From contig NC_083710.1 of assembly GCF_033118175.1 (NCBI RefSeq), forward strand, positions 35,991,501 to 36,055,500: 64,000 bases of DNA, read 5' to 3'. Both the position numbers and the translations under genes were made by a program. The DNA comes from Dama dama (Eukaryota; Chordata; Mammalia; Artiodactyla; Cervidae). Below, piece after piece: positions 47,701 to 59,227 of the stretch (within the stretch, counting starts at the first letter, position 1; every line of letters starts with the position of its first letter). Below the pieces are notes generated by a model. It saw only the letters and a list, made by a program, of their open reading frames with translations, did no database searches and had not been told where the DNA came from.

Positions 47701-48275
47701 CTCTGTAGCATTCCCAAACTCAGGCTCCCACTCTGATTTCTCCCTGCATTTGGAACATTGTGTTCTAGTTGTATTTAAAATACGTAAGTGTGTGTTTATT
47801 TTGAAAGGTGAATTTTACTGAGGTTTTTCAGCAGTGCCACACATAACATTGGGTGTCACTCAACTTCTCGCTGTTGCGCATCTATCTGGACCACACTTGC
47901 TCTCTGCCCTGCTGTCCCCATCTTTTCTCAGACAGTGGTGCCTCCCGGAATTTTCCCATTGTCTTTATTTTGCTCTCTTGTAGCTAGCTCAATCAGAGCA
48001 GTGGAAAGTAGGTGTTGTTTGCTTCAAGGCTTAACTCATACTTTTGGGCTTGTGACACTATAAACAAGCAACGCTTGGCCTTATCCGATCCTCACGGTGA
48101 GGTTTTTTACCCAAGAAATTATGGATTTCAGTAGTGACTTGCTCTCCAGGAAAACGATGGTGGGGGAGGATGCGTGATTAACTCTTGTCTTGGGATCCCG
48201 GTGTGACAGCCTTGACCCTTGAGCACGAGGTCTTTTTCTTAAAATTGTGGTCAGATATATAAACAAAAAACCCCT

Positions 48276-49300
48276 GCCATTTCAGTAATCTCATGTATAG
48301 ATTTTTGAGTAACATTAGTTACATTTGCCATGTCGTGCAGCTGTCACCACTGTCTCATTCTAGAATGTTTTCATCACCCCAGCCGGAGCTCCACGGCCGT
48401 GCAGTAGAACTCCCCATTCCTCCCTGTCTGCAGACTTTGCTTAATCTAAAGTTAATCTACTTTCTGTCTTCTGTGAATTTGCCCAGTGGAGGTGTTGCAT
48501 GTAAATGGAATCCTACACTATTTGTCCTCTTCGGTCTGGCTTATTTCACTTAGCATAATGTTTTCAAAGTTCATGCATGTCGTGGCATGAATCAGTACTT
48601 CATTTCTTTTTATGGCTCAGTGATACTCCATTGTGTTAGTCCACGTTTTGTGTATCTGTTCCTCTCTTGATGGACATTTGGAGTTCTTTCTACCTTTTGC
48701 CTTTAATGACTAATGCTGCTATGAATGTTGACATTCCTGTTTTCAGACCTTTTGGATATATATCTAGGATTGAAATTGTTCAGCCATATTGGAATGCCGT
48801 ATTACCTTTTTGGAGGAACCACTAAGTTTCTTCACATCCTCACCAATGCTTGTTGTTTTCCATTTCTCCCCCTTGATTCTGGCCAATGTGACGGGTGTGG
48901 AGTGGCACCTTGTGATTTTGATTTGCATTTCCCTAGTGAGTAGTGATCCTGAGCATCTTTAAATGTACTTGTTTGCCATTTGTATATCATCTTTGGAGAA
49001 ATGTCAGTTCAAGTCACTTGCCTATTTTTTGGTTGGGTTGTTTTTTTTGTTCTTGAGTTGTAAGAGTGCTTTATTCCGGGTGTTTATCCCACTTGGTCAT
49101 GGTTGGTAATCCTTTTAATATGTTGCTGAATTTGGTTCACTAGTGCTTTGTTGAGGTTTCTGCATCTATATTCATAAGGGATAGCGCCTGTAGTTTATAG
49201 TGTCTTAGTCTAGCTTCAGAGTCAGGGTGATGCTGGTTTCATAAAATGAGAAAGTATTCTCCCCTCAGTTTTTCTGAAGGGTTTTACAGCCTGTGGTTGT
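48276..49300 (-). mobile_element. L1 LINE remnant, antisense
   Basis: The series TTTCACTTAGCATAATG, GTGATACTCCATTGTG, TGATGGACATTTGG, then TGATTTTGATTTGCATTTCCC and GGTTGGGTTG is the antisense L1 3' UTR and ORF2 end. An internal deletion joins it to a more upstream ORF2 piece after about 49080. Inactive. Confidence 0.8.
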
Positions 49301-50049
49301 AAGCCTTCTGACATAGTTAATGCTGAGGATTTCTCAGCTGAGCAGTGGTGGTGGAGGGCCTGACCCCAGGAACTTCCCGCTGTGTCTCTGTGACGTCTTT
49401 CCACCCTGCAGGGTGTTTTGGACAGGACTCCACGCGGTGCCAGCTGCAGTCAGTTCCTGTCTGTGTCTAACAGAACTGTTTCGGTTTGATGATAATTTTA
49501 GTTTTTATTACCATTAGCCCCTGGAATCTGGAATATGAACCCTGTTGTTACAGTAACAGAATAATTCAGTCAGTCAATAATTTACATAGTTTTGATTTCA
49601 CTTCAGCTTAATAATACGTTGTAGCTGGATGGTGATTTTCCTCGCAGGAGTGTGAGGGACTTTTCACATAGTTCACTTTACTGTAACACAGGATTTGGGG
49701 AAAACAGAGGGGTTCACGTTTTTGTAAGTGGGAAAACGTTGCTACATGTTTTCTGATTGAGCAGTTTGGTAGTTAGACCTAATATATGTGTACTTGAATA
49801 TTGGAACAGAAGTCTCACAAATCACCATTTACTGTCTCGGTAGGGAGAGGCACTGTGATCTCTTCAGCTTCACTGAGAAGGGAGCGGTGGTTGTGATACT
49901 CTGCTGTCTGCTGAGGGGTATGACCTTGTTGGTTCTCAGACGCTTACTGAGGTTCATCTTTTCTGAAAGACTACTGCTTTGGGATGACTTTTAGGATGCC
50001 TGAAACTGAGGGTATGGAAATGGTTTGTTTTCTCATGAAAATGTTTATT

Positions 50050-50671
50050 GTCTCTGGTTTAGTGTCGGGGTACAGTGTCTGGTTTAGTGTTGGGGTACAA
50101 CGTCTCTGGTTTAGTGTAGGGGTACAGTGTCTGGTTTAGTATCGGGGTACAGTGTCTGATTTAGTGTCAGGGTATAGTCCCTGGTTTAGTGTCGGGGCAT
50201 GGCGTCTCTGGTTTAGTGTCGGGGTACAGTGTCTGGTTTAGTGTTGGGGCACGGTGTCTCTGGTTTAGTGTCGGGGTACAGCATCTCTGGTTTAGTGTCG
50301 GGGTACAGTGTCTGGTTTACTGTCGGGGCACGACGTGTCTCTGGTTTAGCGTCGGGGCACAACGTGTCTCTGGTTTAGCGTCGGGGCACGGCGTCTCTGG
50401 TTTAGTGTCGGGGTACAGTGTCTGGTTTACTGTCGGGGCACGACGTGTCTCTGGTTTAGCGTCTGGGCACAACGTGTCTCTGGTTTAGCGTCGGGGCACG
50501 GCGTCTCTGGTTTAGTGTCGGGGTACAGTGTCTGGTTTACTGTCGGGACACGACGTGTCTCTGGTTTAGCGTCTGGGCACAACGTGTCTCTGGTTTAGCA
50601 TCGGGGCATGGCGTCTCTGGTTTAGTGTCGGGGCACGGCGTCTCTGGTTTAGTGTTGGGGTATGGCGTCTT
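50050..50671. repeat. 0.6-kb GC-rich minisatellite with 110-bp higher-order repeat
   Basis: More than twenty units of 22-29 bp share the core CTGGTTTAGTGTCGGGG. At 50308-50637 four unit variants (27, 29, 28 and 26 bp) recur in fixed order as a 110-bp block. The start GTGTCTGGTTTACTGTCGGG appears at 50308, 50418 and 50528. The apparent Val/Ser/Gly/Trp-rich ORF through it is a repeat artefact. Confidence 0.95.
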
Positions 50672-51094
50672 CCAGGGGAACAGTCGTGGGCCCTCAGCCT
50701 TGTCTTCCTTCTCCGTCTTCTGGAGACGGAGCTTGGGAGACAGGAGCTTGCTTCTCACATCTCTCTGGATTCACCCTCTTCCTGCCGCACTCACTTCCTC
50801 CTTGCTGTGTCCACATCCTCCATTGCCTCTTCCTGTGCCTCCGGCACGTTCTAGGTTTGTAGGGTCACTTGCTTCTTTGATCTTCAGGAAGGCTTTCCTG
50901 CCTGTTTTGGCAGTTCTCCTTTAGCTCCCGACCTGATCTGACCCTTTTCAGTTTTAAACTGGGAATGATAAATGCTGGATTTCAAGGTAGGACTCGAAAC
51001 ACAGCAGTGGGGGAAATGTGTTTTCTCATATTTGTATTAAATACAGGCTATCTAGTGTAAAGAACCGTAAGCTGTCTAATGGAAAGAAGGAAGT

Positions 51095-51369
51095 GCCGGC
51101 CCTCCTTATCTGTGGGTTCCGCCTCCCAGGATCGAAAACCTTTGTGAACAAAGTCCTAGAAAGTTCATAAAAGCAAAACTTGAGTGTGCCGTGTGCTGGA
51201 AGCTATTTACATGGCATTTACAGCACACTAGGTGTTACATGTTGTCGAGAGATGACTCATGGGTCATATGCAAGAACTGCATCATTTCACATGAGGGGTT
51301 TGAGCATCCTTGGGTTTTGGAATCTGTGGAGGTCCTGGAACCAGTTACCCACAGATATGGATGGACGAA
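51095..51369 (+). mobile_element. Tigger-like non-autonomous DNA transposon remnant
   Basis: Ends are inverted: CCCTCCTTATCTGTGGGTTC near 51100 and ACCCACAGATATGGATGGAC near 51348. The interior GAAGCTATTTACATGGCATT, GGTCATATGCAAGAACTGC and GGTCCTGGAACCAGTTACC match a mariner/Tigger-derived MER element that I recall as MER8-type. It has no transposase. Confidence 0.7.
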
Positions 51370-51886
51370 TGTGTTCTTGATAAGTCCATTTTCTAGATGG
51401 AGGTGTTCATCTTTTACGTTTTCATCACTTTTTATTTCTTGCTAAAATATATAAAAAGTTTGCTATTTTCTTAAACAGTGTATACTGAACATAATTAGCT
51501 TTTCCAAGTTCATCTTCACACATAACCATTTTTTAATCATAGTCAAGCTTTAGATGGTAGAAGAGATGGCCTTAATTTACTTCCTTGAAAACATTTCTGG
51601 GTGTCACTTTGCTTTTGTGTAATTGTTTGTTTCTCATAATGGCAGAATGCAGGGCAGTGAGATGTGTTTTCCATGGTTGACTGTGTAAACATTGTTCTTC
51701 AGAAGAGCCCTCTCTGAACTGGTTTTCTTTTTTCCTGTTTGCAGGTGTGTCCTCAAAACATAGTATCTTTATTAGTAAACAGAAGGGATCCTTCTAGTTT
51801 CTACTTCCTCTTCTTTCACAAGGGTGGGTGGTTAATTTTCGGTGAGACTCTCAGTTTTCTAAGAATTAGACTAGGCCTGGGTGGTG

Positions 51887-52124
51887 GTGTTAAGTTGCTC
51901 AGTCATGTCTGACTCTTCATGACCCCATGGATGGCAGCACGCCAGGCTTCCCTGTCCATCACCAACTCCCGGAGCTTGCTCAGACACATGTCCATTGAGT
52001 CAGTGATGCCATCCAACCATCTCATCCCCTGTCGTCTCCTTCTCCTTCTGCCCTCAGTCGTTCCCAGCATCCAGGGTCTTTTCCAGTGAGTTGGCTCTTC
52101 AATATCAGGTGGCCATAGTATCAA
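51887..52124 (-). mobile_element. BovB LINE 3' fragment
   Basis: Antisense tail GTTGCTCAGTCATGTCTGAC to TATCAGGTGGCCATAGTATC. Confidence 0.92.
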
Positions 52125-53548
52125 AGCTTTTTTTTTTAAACTGTCTTCATAATTACCATTGAGTTTTTTACTTTTAATTATAATTTTCAGATTTGGAAGT
52201 TTTATTTGATTCTTTAAAAACAAATCAGCTTAGGCTTTAAATTCTCACGTTTGATCTTATAATCAGGCTTTTGCTGTTTCTTTGTATATACCAACCATTT
52301 GCTTTATGTCATGTCTGAAATATTTCTGATATTTAACATCTTGAGTCTAATTCTTCTGTCTGTGTTTTCACTGGTTTTTATACGTGGTGCTTTGTTTTTC
52401 TGTTTTTGTGTGTATGTGTAATTTTTGACGGTGAACTCAATCTCTTGGGAGTTGTACTTGCAGGAACTCCTTGTGGGTAGCTTGAATTTGTCTTCTGGAG
52501 TGAGTCAGTATTTCACTGGTTGCTGGTTGTGGGCACCATCCGCTCAGGACCTCGTTGAATTACATTTCCTGCCTGATTGTGTTTGTGTGTGTGAATTCGG
52601 GTCACAGGCTTTGATGGGGGCGAGCTTGTAGTTATGACTGTTGGGAAGATACTGGTCGTCTCTAATGCCCCCAGGCCAAGGACAAGTCCGGCAGGTTCCT
52701 TTGCCATCTCCTCTTGTGGTGCAGGGTTATTTCTTGTTTCGCCTTTGCTGAAGACACAGCCCTCTTGGCTCCCTTGCGGTGCGGGGGTCTCCTGCTGCTC
52801 CCTGTCTTGAGCAGGCCCTGAACCTCAGCCCTGGTCCCCGTGCCCCATTTGATCTGGCCATCAGTGTATGGTGCTCGGGTCGCTGGTGTCAGCAGGTGCC
52901 TCCTTGTGAAATCCGTCTTTGGCATTTGCTCATCTCTCAGGTTCTCCCATCACTTGATTTTTGGTTTCTGCAGATTTCTTATTTTCTTACCAGCTCACTA
53001 AATTACTGTTTTTTGTTTTTTTTTAATTAAAAAGTTCATCCACTTTTTGGTGGTTTTCATCAGGAGGGTCATGAATATCTAATCACTTCTTGATGAATTT
53101 GTAGCAATAGGTTCTGAGTCTAAGATAATTTTACGTGGTGACAGAAGAATCAGAAAGAATATCTTCTTCCTTCAGTGTGTTGTGTTCTCAGACAAAACAG
53201 ATGACATTCTTGATCCCCAGGAAAGTTTTAGAGCAGAGATTCCTGAGAGTGCCAACATTTCTTCCCTTTGTCCCAGTGAAGAATCGTTATTTCACGCAAC
53301 ATTGTTAATTGCAGTAGGAAAATATTTCTAAAGTGTGGGGATGGAAGACTGTTCAGAGCCATCACTGTTGGATGTTGACAGGTTCTAGGCTCAATTTAAA
53401 TCCTGGGCTGCTGGATGGACTATTATTTGACATGATAGGGTTTGGCAACCTTCAACAGAATCTTAGAATCTTCAGGGGATGGTGTTTGAGAACTCTTGTA
53501 AATGTACTAAAAAAACTTGTATAGCGAATTTTCAACTTGGTGGGATTT

Positions 53549-53584
53549 TTTTCTTTTCTTTCTTTCTTTCTTTTTTTTTTTTTT
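53549..53584. repeat. (TTTC)n/poly(T) pyrimidine tract
   Basis: Four to five TTTC units run into a T homopolymer, all pyrimidine on the + strand. Confidence 0.9.
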
Positions 53585-54155
53585 ACCACTTAATGTCTAA
53601 CTACAGTGTTGAAAACACTTCTAAATTAAAAAACAACAAACAACTGCTCATCAGCAACTGGATTGCTTTGTCTACACTCTGCCTTTGTAGTTAGCGTTTG
53701 GCTAGAGGCAGGAATGTGCGCTGGTTGTTTCTGCAAGAGAGTCTTGAATTCCTGCCATGAGACTATCCTCCCGCACGTTCACAGAATCAGCACCGCAGTG
53801 TCATCGCGTTGCACTAAGGTATAGTTTACTGCGCTGTACCTTAACTTAGCACTCACGTCCATAAGTTCTGCGCGCTCTGTACTTTCCATTGCAGTCTGCT
53901 GCCCTTACTCCATCTGTAACCATCTATGGTGCTTATCATGTGCTAGTTGACTTGGAGTTCCCTAGAGTCTTGTGTTAATCTAGTAATGTCCTCAGAAGTG
54001 TGGATAAAAGTGATTAGACATGATAGAATGTTGAGTTAGAAGAGACTTTAGAAATTATCTGACCTTTAGCTGTGAAAACCAAAGTTGGTGTAAGGGCTTC
54101 CTTGAATATCCAACAGATGAGCTTAGAGCTGGGGTTTGGAAAATTGCTGCAGAAA

Positions 54156-54391
54156 TCTACCCTGGATATTCATTGAAAGGACTGATGCTGAAGCTGAAGC
54201 TCCAACACTTTGGCCACCTGATGCAAAGAGCTGACTCATTGCAAAAGACCGTGATGTTGGAAAAGATTGAGGGCGGGAGGAGAAGTGGGGGACAGAGGGT
54301 GAGATGGTTGGAAGGCATCACCGATGCAATGGACATGAATTTGAGCAAGCTCTGGGAGATAGGGAAGAACAGGGAAGCCTGGCATGCTGGG
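54156..54391 (+). mobile_element. BovB LINE 3' fragment, both ends cut
   Basis: Sense BovB from CTGGATATTCATTGAAAGGAC to GGGAAGCCTGGCATGCTGGG. The final tail is absent. Confidence 0.92.
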
Positions 54392-55724
54392 TTCTCGATT
54401 CACCCTGAGGGCCAGAAATGCTTTCCCTGGGTGTGCCTGCTGGCTTTTACTGTTCCAAGTAGATATCCTTTGATAATAGCACCTTTTCTAGCTTTTGTTT
54501 GTGTAGGGGGGAAAGAGGTTATACTTGTTTGAATGACACCAGTATCAGTTTGAATTCTTAGTGATGGTTTTCAGCACATGCGAGGAAATTCCATGACAAG
54601 ACACTTGAGCTGGCAGTGTGGACAGGGGGCTGGTAGGCTCCCCACAAAGGGCTCTGGTTCAGTGGATCTTGAAGTTGTTGTCATAACTGAATTTCGTGTT
54701 ATTATTAAACAGTTTGTGGAATGCCAAATTTATAAGTAAATAGTATCTGTGAGCTAGGGATTGTATCAGGGTCTTATATAAAGCTGAATAGTATGTCTTA
54801 AATTAAACAAGTAAACATGTATAAATAATAAATACAGGTGCTGGGTGGCTGGAGTGTATTCAGGCACATGTCTTGTTTTGGTTGAGCTTGACCGCCAGCC
54901 CACCCAGTCCCTTCCGTCAGGCCTTATTTTCAGGCCTGGCATGTCAGGAAGCCAAGAAGGTGCTGTCTGACAAAGGGCTGGGCTTCCAGGCTCAGGAGAC
55001 AGCAGGGGCGCGCTGGGCCGCAGGTGGTGCTGAGCGTGGCGGTCCCTTGGGAGGCGCCGTGTGCGTGTCGTCCTGTCCGCAGCTACGTACACAAGGCGGT
55101 GTTCGGCTGTTTTGTGAGTAGGGTCAGTTGTGTTCATCTGGTCCTGTGTTTTCTGTGGAAGTTTGAAGTTAACAGCTGCTCTGTCTCCAGAATCGCCCTT
55201 ACTTCCCTTTCAGACTGCATCTTGAGTCCATTTGCTGGTACACGCCGGTGCCTGGGGCCTTTGTCACCCCCACCCCCCCACCTCCATCCCTTTTCCTTCG
55301 GGGCCTTAGATGCACAGACGTGAGTAGATCGTATTGCTGAGACCGTGGCACACGGTTACTCTCTGAGCAAGGCCCTTCTTTTGTTGGGTGTCGTCTCACT
55401 TTCCCCTCTTGCCTTTCCCCCCCTTCACCTCTGCATCCTGGTCCTCTTCCGGCCCCACTCAGGTGCGTGTCGTGTACACTCTCCCAGCCCCCTGCCGTGT
55501 GCTAATTTGTATATATGTGGTGGTAGTTGTGTTGATCTCCTTTTTTCTTTGTGTATTTAATATTATGTATTTGAGAAATACCCGTGTGTTTGAATGAACT
55601 CTGCTTCATTTATTCTGACTGCTGCATGGTACGCTGTCATTTTATAGACCATCTGTTAGTAGATTGCAGTCAGCTGTGCTGTCATCGGTGAGATTTCAGG
55701 AAGCATTCTTAGAGTTTTTTCCAT

Positions 55725-56007
55725 GTTGTTATTTATTTATTTTTGGCTGTGTGGTGTCGGCCTTTGTTGCTGTGCGGGCCTTTTCTCGGGGGCTGTCCTC
55801 TAGTTTCTCGCTGCAGTGGCTTCTCCTGTCGTGGAGCACAGGCTCTAGGCGCACGGGCTTCCGTAGTGGCAGCATCTGGGCTCAGGAGTTGCGGCCCACG
55901 GGCTTAGTTGCTCCGAGGCACGGGGGATCTTCCTGGACCAGAGATCGAACCCGTGTCTCCTGCGTTGGCAGGTGGATTCCTTACCACTGAGCCACCAGGG
56001 AAGCCCT
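55725..56007 (-). repeat. CHR-type SINE, long form
   Basis: TTATTTATTTTTGGCTGTG through CGCTGCAGTGGCTTCTCC and GGAGCACAGGCTC modules to GAGCCACCAGGGAAGCCC. It is the nearest retroposon upstream of USP12 exon 2, ending 411 bp before it. Confidence 0.92.
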
Positions 56008-56395
56008 CAGCAAACATTCTTGTCCCCTTTGTTCTGCGTGAGAAATTTTCATGCATACACTGCTGAAGAAGTATTAGGTTGCCAAAGGTATGCCTAACTT
56101 CAGGATGTCTCTGAGATCACACATCTGTGAGACCACAGATACAGCAGGGGCTGTCATCCATCACATAAGAATCATGTAGGAAAAGGAGCAGGATTCGTAG
56201 AATTCCTTGATCCAACTGTTCCTGCAAACTGGTTTTTTTTTTTAGTCATATTATTAAAAGTCTTTCTTCTTCATTGTCACCCTTTATTTTCTTTCCATAA
56301 TGTTAGGTAGTTACAGGAAACAAAATCATTTTAAGGATCTCTCTGTAGTGTATATATAACTGTGACAGTATTGGGAAAATACCCTAAATACTGAG

Positions 56396-56417
56396 ATTTC
56401 TCCTTTTCATCCCATAG
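56396..56417 (+). promoter_or_regulatory. USP12: Exon 2 splice acceptor and polypyrimidine tract
   Basis: GATTTCTCCTTTTCATCCCATAG precedes the exon directly and gives a good pyrimidine tract with a consensus AG. Confidence 0.93.
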
Positions 56418-56498
56418 GGCGCCAATGCCTCGGCATTAGAGAAAGAGATTGGTCCAGAACAGTTTCCGGTCAACGAGCACTATTTCGGATTAGTCAAT
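56418..56498 (+). CDS. USP12: USP12 coding exon 2 (residues 17-43)
   Basis: The 81-bp exon encodes [20 protein letters not shown] then HYFGLVN, 27 residues that continue directly from Met16 of exon 1. This segment leads into the USP catalytic domain. The next residues in the family, FGNTCYCN with the catalytic Cys, are on a following exon that I could not find before the window ends. The catalytic His/Asp and zinc-binding Cys residues are further downstream. The exon has a pyrimidine-rich acceptor and a consensus donor AAT|GTAAGT, both phase 0, and no stop. [20 protein letters not shown] separates USP12 from USP46, which I recall as GTNASALEKDIGPEQFPINE. Confidence 0.97.
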
Positions 56499-59029
56499 GT
56501 AAGTATCTGTTAATACGTAAGTAGCCGATAGAATTGTGCTTGGAAGTAGTCTTAAGGATGATGAATGCAGTTCATAATTTATTAAAGGAAAATTGTTCAT
56601 TCGTATCAGCAGATTTAATGCCAAGAAACTCGACTTGGAATTTCAGAATTCTCTCTAATGGAAGAGAGAGGGGCACTGCCTGAAGCCTTAAGAGTCTTTA
56701 GAACAGTTTCTAATTTATCAGACTGATTTTTTTTTTTTTTCCTATTTTGTGTCAGAATTTTCTCATAACCAAAATCTCATATGGCCTACACCAAATGATC
56801 TGATTCTTTGAGAATTATTTACATGTCTAAATATAAGTGGTCCACATGTACAGATAGAAATAAATATAGTTTTGTAAATGCCTCTGTGTGTCTGTGGAGT
56901 CTAAAGAGCTCTCTTTAGAATTTTGAACTCTCCCGAATCATCAGAGAACACCACAGATCTTTACATGTTTGTGATGGTGGTTTATGCTGTTGTACTGTCC
57001 TGCTGGGTGGGTCTGTGGCATTTTAAATATATATATAGGTGATAATACAGGTACAAAAGTAAGTTTTATTAAACTTGGTTCTAGCACGTCGTTATGTACA
57101 CATGGAGTTCTTGTGCGACTTGAGGAGGGCAGATGAGGTGGTGTGTGGGGTCACCTTGCTGGGGGACCCTTCTTTGTCTGTGCTGGACGCAGAATCAGTA
57201 GTGCCCACCCTCCTCTGTATTCCCCTCCCTGGAGGACACCACTCATCAATCCTCTGCTCTTTTTTCTGGAATGTGTCCTTAGAGAGTAAATAAGGTGCTT
57301 ATATTTCTATTAATATATATACACATATGTACACATGTATGTATACTGACTTGCTGTTTTGGCAGAAACAAAAGCAGGAACTTTGCTGTCTTTCCCCACC
57401 ATCCCTGCCCAACTTCACTTTCCCTGGTTCTCCCAGTATGAAATTAATCTTGGCCTTAGTTGTTGCTTATTCTTAACCAAAGTCTTCAAGAGAACCAAAG
57501 AAAGCCACGAAGACCTCCTGTCAGTTTCCACGGAGCCGTGCCCAGCAGGTCCCCTCTGCTGTCCTGGTGCCTGGCAGCATCTCTTCTGTCACCCTGCACT
57601 TGTCTCCTTCCCTCCATCCCGACCCCTTCCCGGTGGTTTCCTCCTTGCTTTGCAAAACACGGCCTGGAGTCGCTTGTTAAGGAAGTATGCACAGATATAA
57701 ACTCTGAGGTCGTGTGTACTGAAGACAGGTTTGGTTATCTGTCTCTAAGTGTCAGTTGGACGTCCATCCTAGGGCATTCCCGTCCTTCAGAGTCTTTGGG
57801 GCTTGCTCTGGTACTTTCTGACTTCTCTTGATGCTGAGAGGGCACTTGCCATTCTGGCTCTTTCTCTCTTATGTACGTGCCTTCTTTTCCCCTTTAGAAG
57901 GTGTTTGGGAGTCCTGAAGGGTGTTCTCTGTCCCCAGTATTCTGAAATCTCATCCTGTCTCTTGATGGGAACCCTGTTGTTGTGTTGTTTACCGACCCAT
58001 TCAGACTAGTGATGTGTGTACCTCAGGACTAAGCCATTTCTGATACTATTATTGGGATAGTTTTCTTCCTATTACTGTAATGTCTCTGTTTTATCTTTTT
58101 TTTTTTTTTTTATGGTTAATTGCATATTGAAACAGACTGATTCCTTATTTTTATTTTTTCTCCCTTTTTTGATTGTCTCCCTTAGTCTACATTTTAGACT
58201 GTATCTTCAAACTTTTTTGTTTACTCTTTGCATTTTTCATTTTTTAGAGAGTTACCTTGTTTTTTTAAACCTTGTTTCATGGAGGCAATATCTTTTGCTC
58301 CTTTTCTTATGATATTATTCAAAGATTTTGTTGTTGCCAAGGTTTTCTTGCACTCACTGGATTGTTTCTGAGACCTTTGAGTTTACTCCCCTCCCTCCTC
58401 TTTTTTAGTATCTTTACTATTGTGAGGTTTCCTCAAATTTTATTCATCTAAAAGAGTGAAATTTTCTGTAAGTTTGCTGCTGTCTCTAGTCTGTTGTTAT
58501 CTTCTTTAGCCTTTTGAGTTTTTGCCTAATCTATTCTTTTTTTTTTTTAATCTATTCTTGTACTGTCATTTTATTTGGGGTTTCGTGGGGAGGAGAGTTA
58601 AATGAATATTTAATTTCCCTTGTTTATTGAGAAGTCTTGCCTCGACTTCTGTGTAGTATCTGAAATGTTTGCACTTACATATAGAGTTGCCTAGTGATCA
58701 GAAGTCTCATTTCAGTTCTAGGGGGCAGACCCCATTTTCTCCAGTCTCACTGCTCCTTCTCTGTGGGAACCACCCTTACCTGGTTCAGACCCCAAAGCTC
58801 GTTTGTGTCTTGAATTGTCGTAAAGCTGTAGCCATTGTTAGTGTCTCAGGAGAACCTCTTTCCTTTAGAACAGTAGTGTTTTCTATATTGAAGGCTGTCT
58901 TGCCTTTAGCTTATTCTGCATAAGCATTCCAGCTTTCTCCCTTTTGTGCCTAAATAACTTTTTTTGCAAATTACCTCCAAACAAGTAAAACAACATACTT
59001 GATACGATACGAGTCCTAAAGCTCTGTGA

Positions 59030-59227
59030 GGCTTCTCTGGTGGCTCTGTCAGGAAAGAATCCACCTGCAATGCAGGAGACCTGGGTTCGATCCCTGAGTT
59101 AGGAAGATTCCCTGCAGGAGGGCATGGCAACCCACTGCAGTATTTTTGCCTGGAAAATCCCCAAGGACAGAGGAGCCTGGTGGCCCTGCAGTCCATGGGG
59201 TCTCAAAGAGTTGGACATGACTAAACA
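59030..59227 (+). repeat. Bov-tA SINE
   Basis: The head GAGGCTTCTCTGGTGGCTC, the B-box GGGTTCGATCCC and a Bov-A body ending GGACATGACTAAACACC. Confidence 0.93.

Larger units (their letters stand above)
25999..56417 (+). other. USP12: USP12 intron 1 (30.4 kb)
   Basis: The intron runs from GTAGGT to a ...CCCATAG acceptor. Besides the repeats listed separately, spans over 300 bp with nothing I recognise are about 26376-27469, 27591-29394, 33060-33784, 33921-34027, 34728-38324 (only simple repeats), 38820-40249, 42713-44737, 44883-47559, 47701-48275, 49301-50049, 50672-51094, 51370-51886, 52125-54155, 54392-55724 and 56008-56395. These hold no ORF I could assign and no tRNA or snRNA that I noticed. 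Regulatory elements are likely in such an intron but cannot be identified by eye. Confidence 0.92.

Noticed and set aside
50189..50488. A 99-codon Val/Ser/Gly/Trp repeat ORF
   Set aside because: It is a translation of the minisatellite. The unit lengths differ (22-29 bp), so the frame is open by chance.
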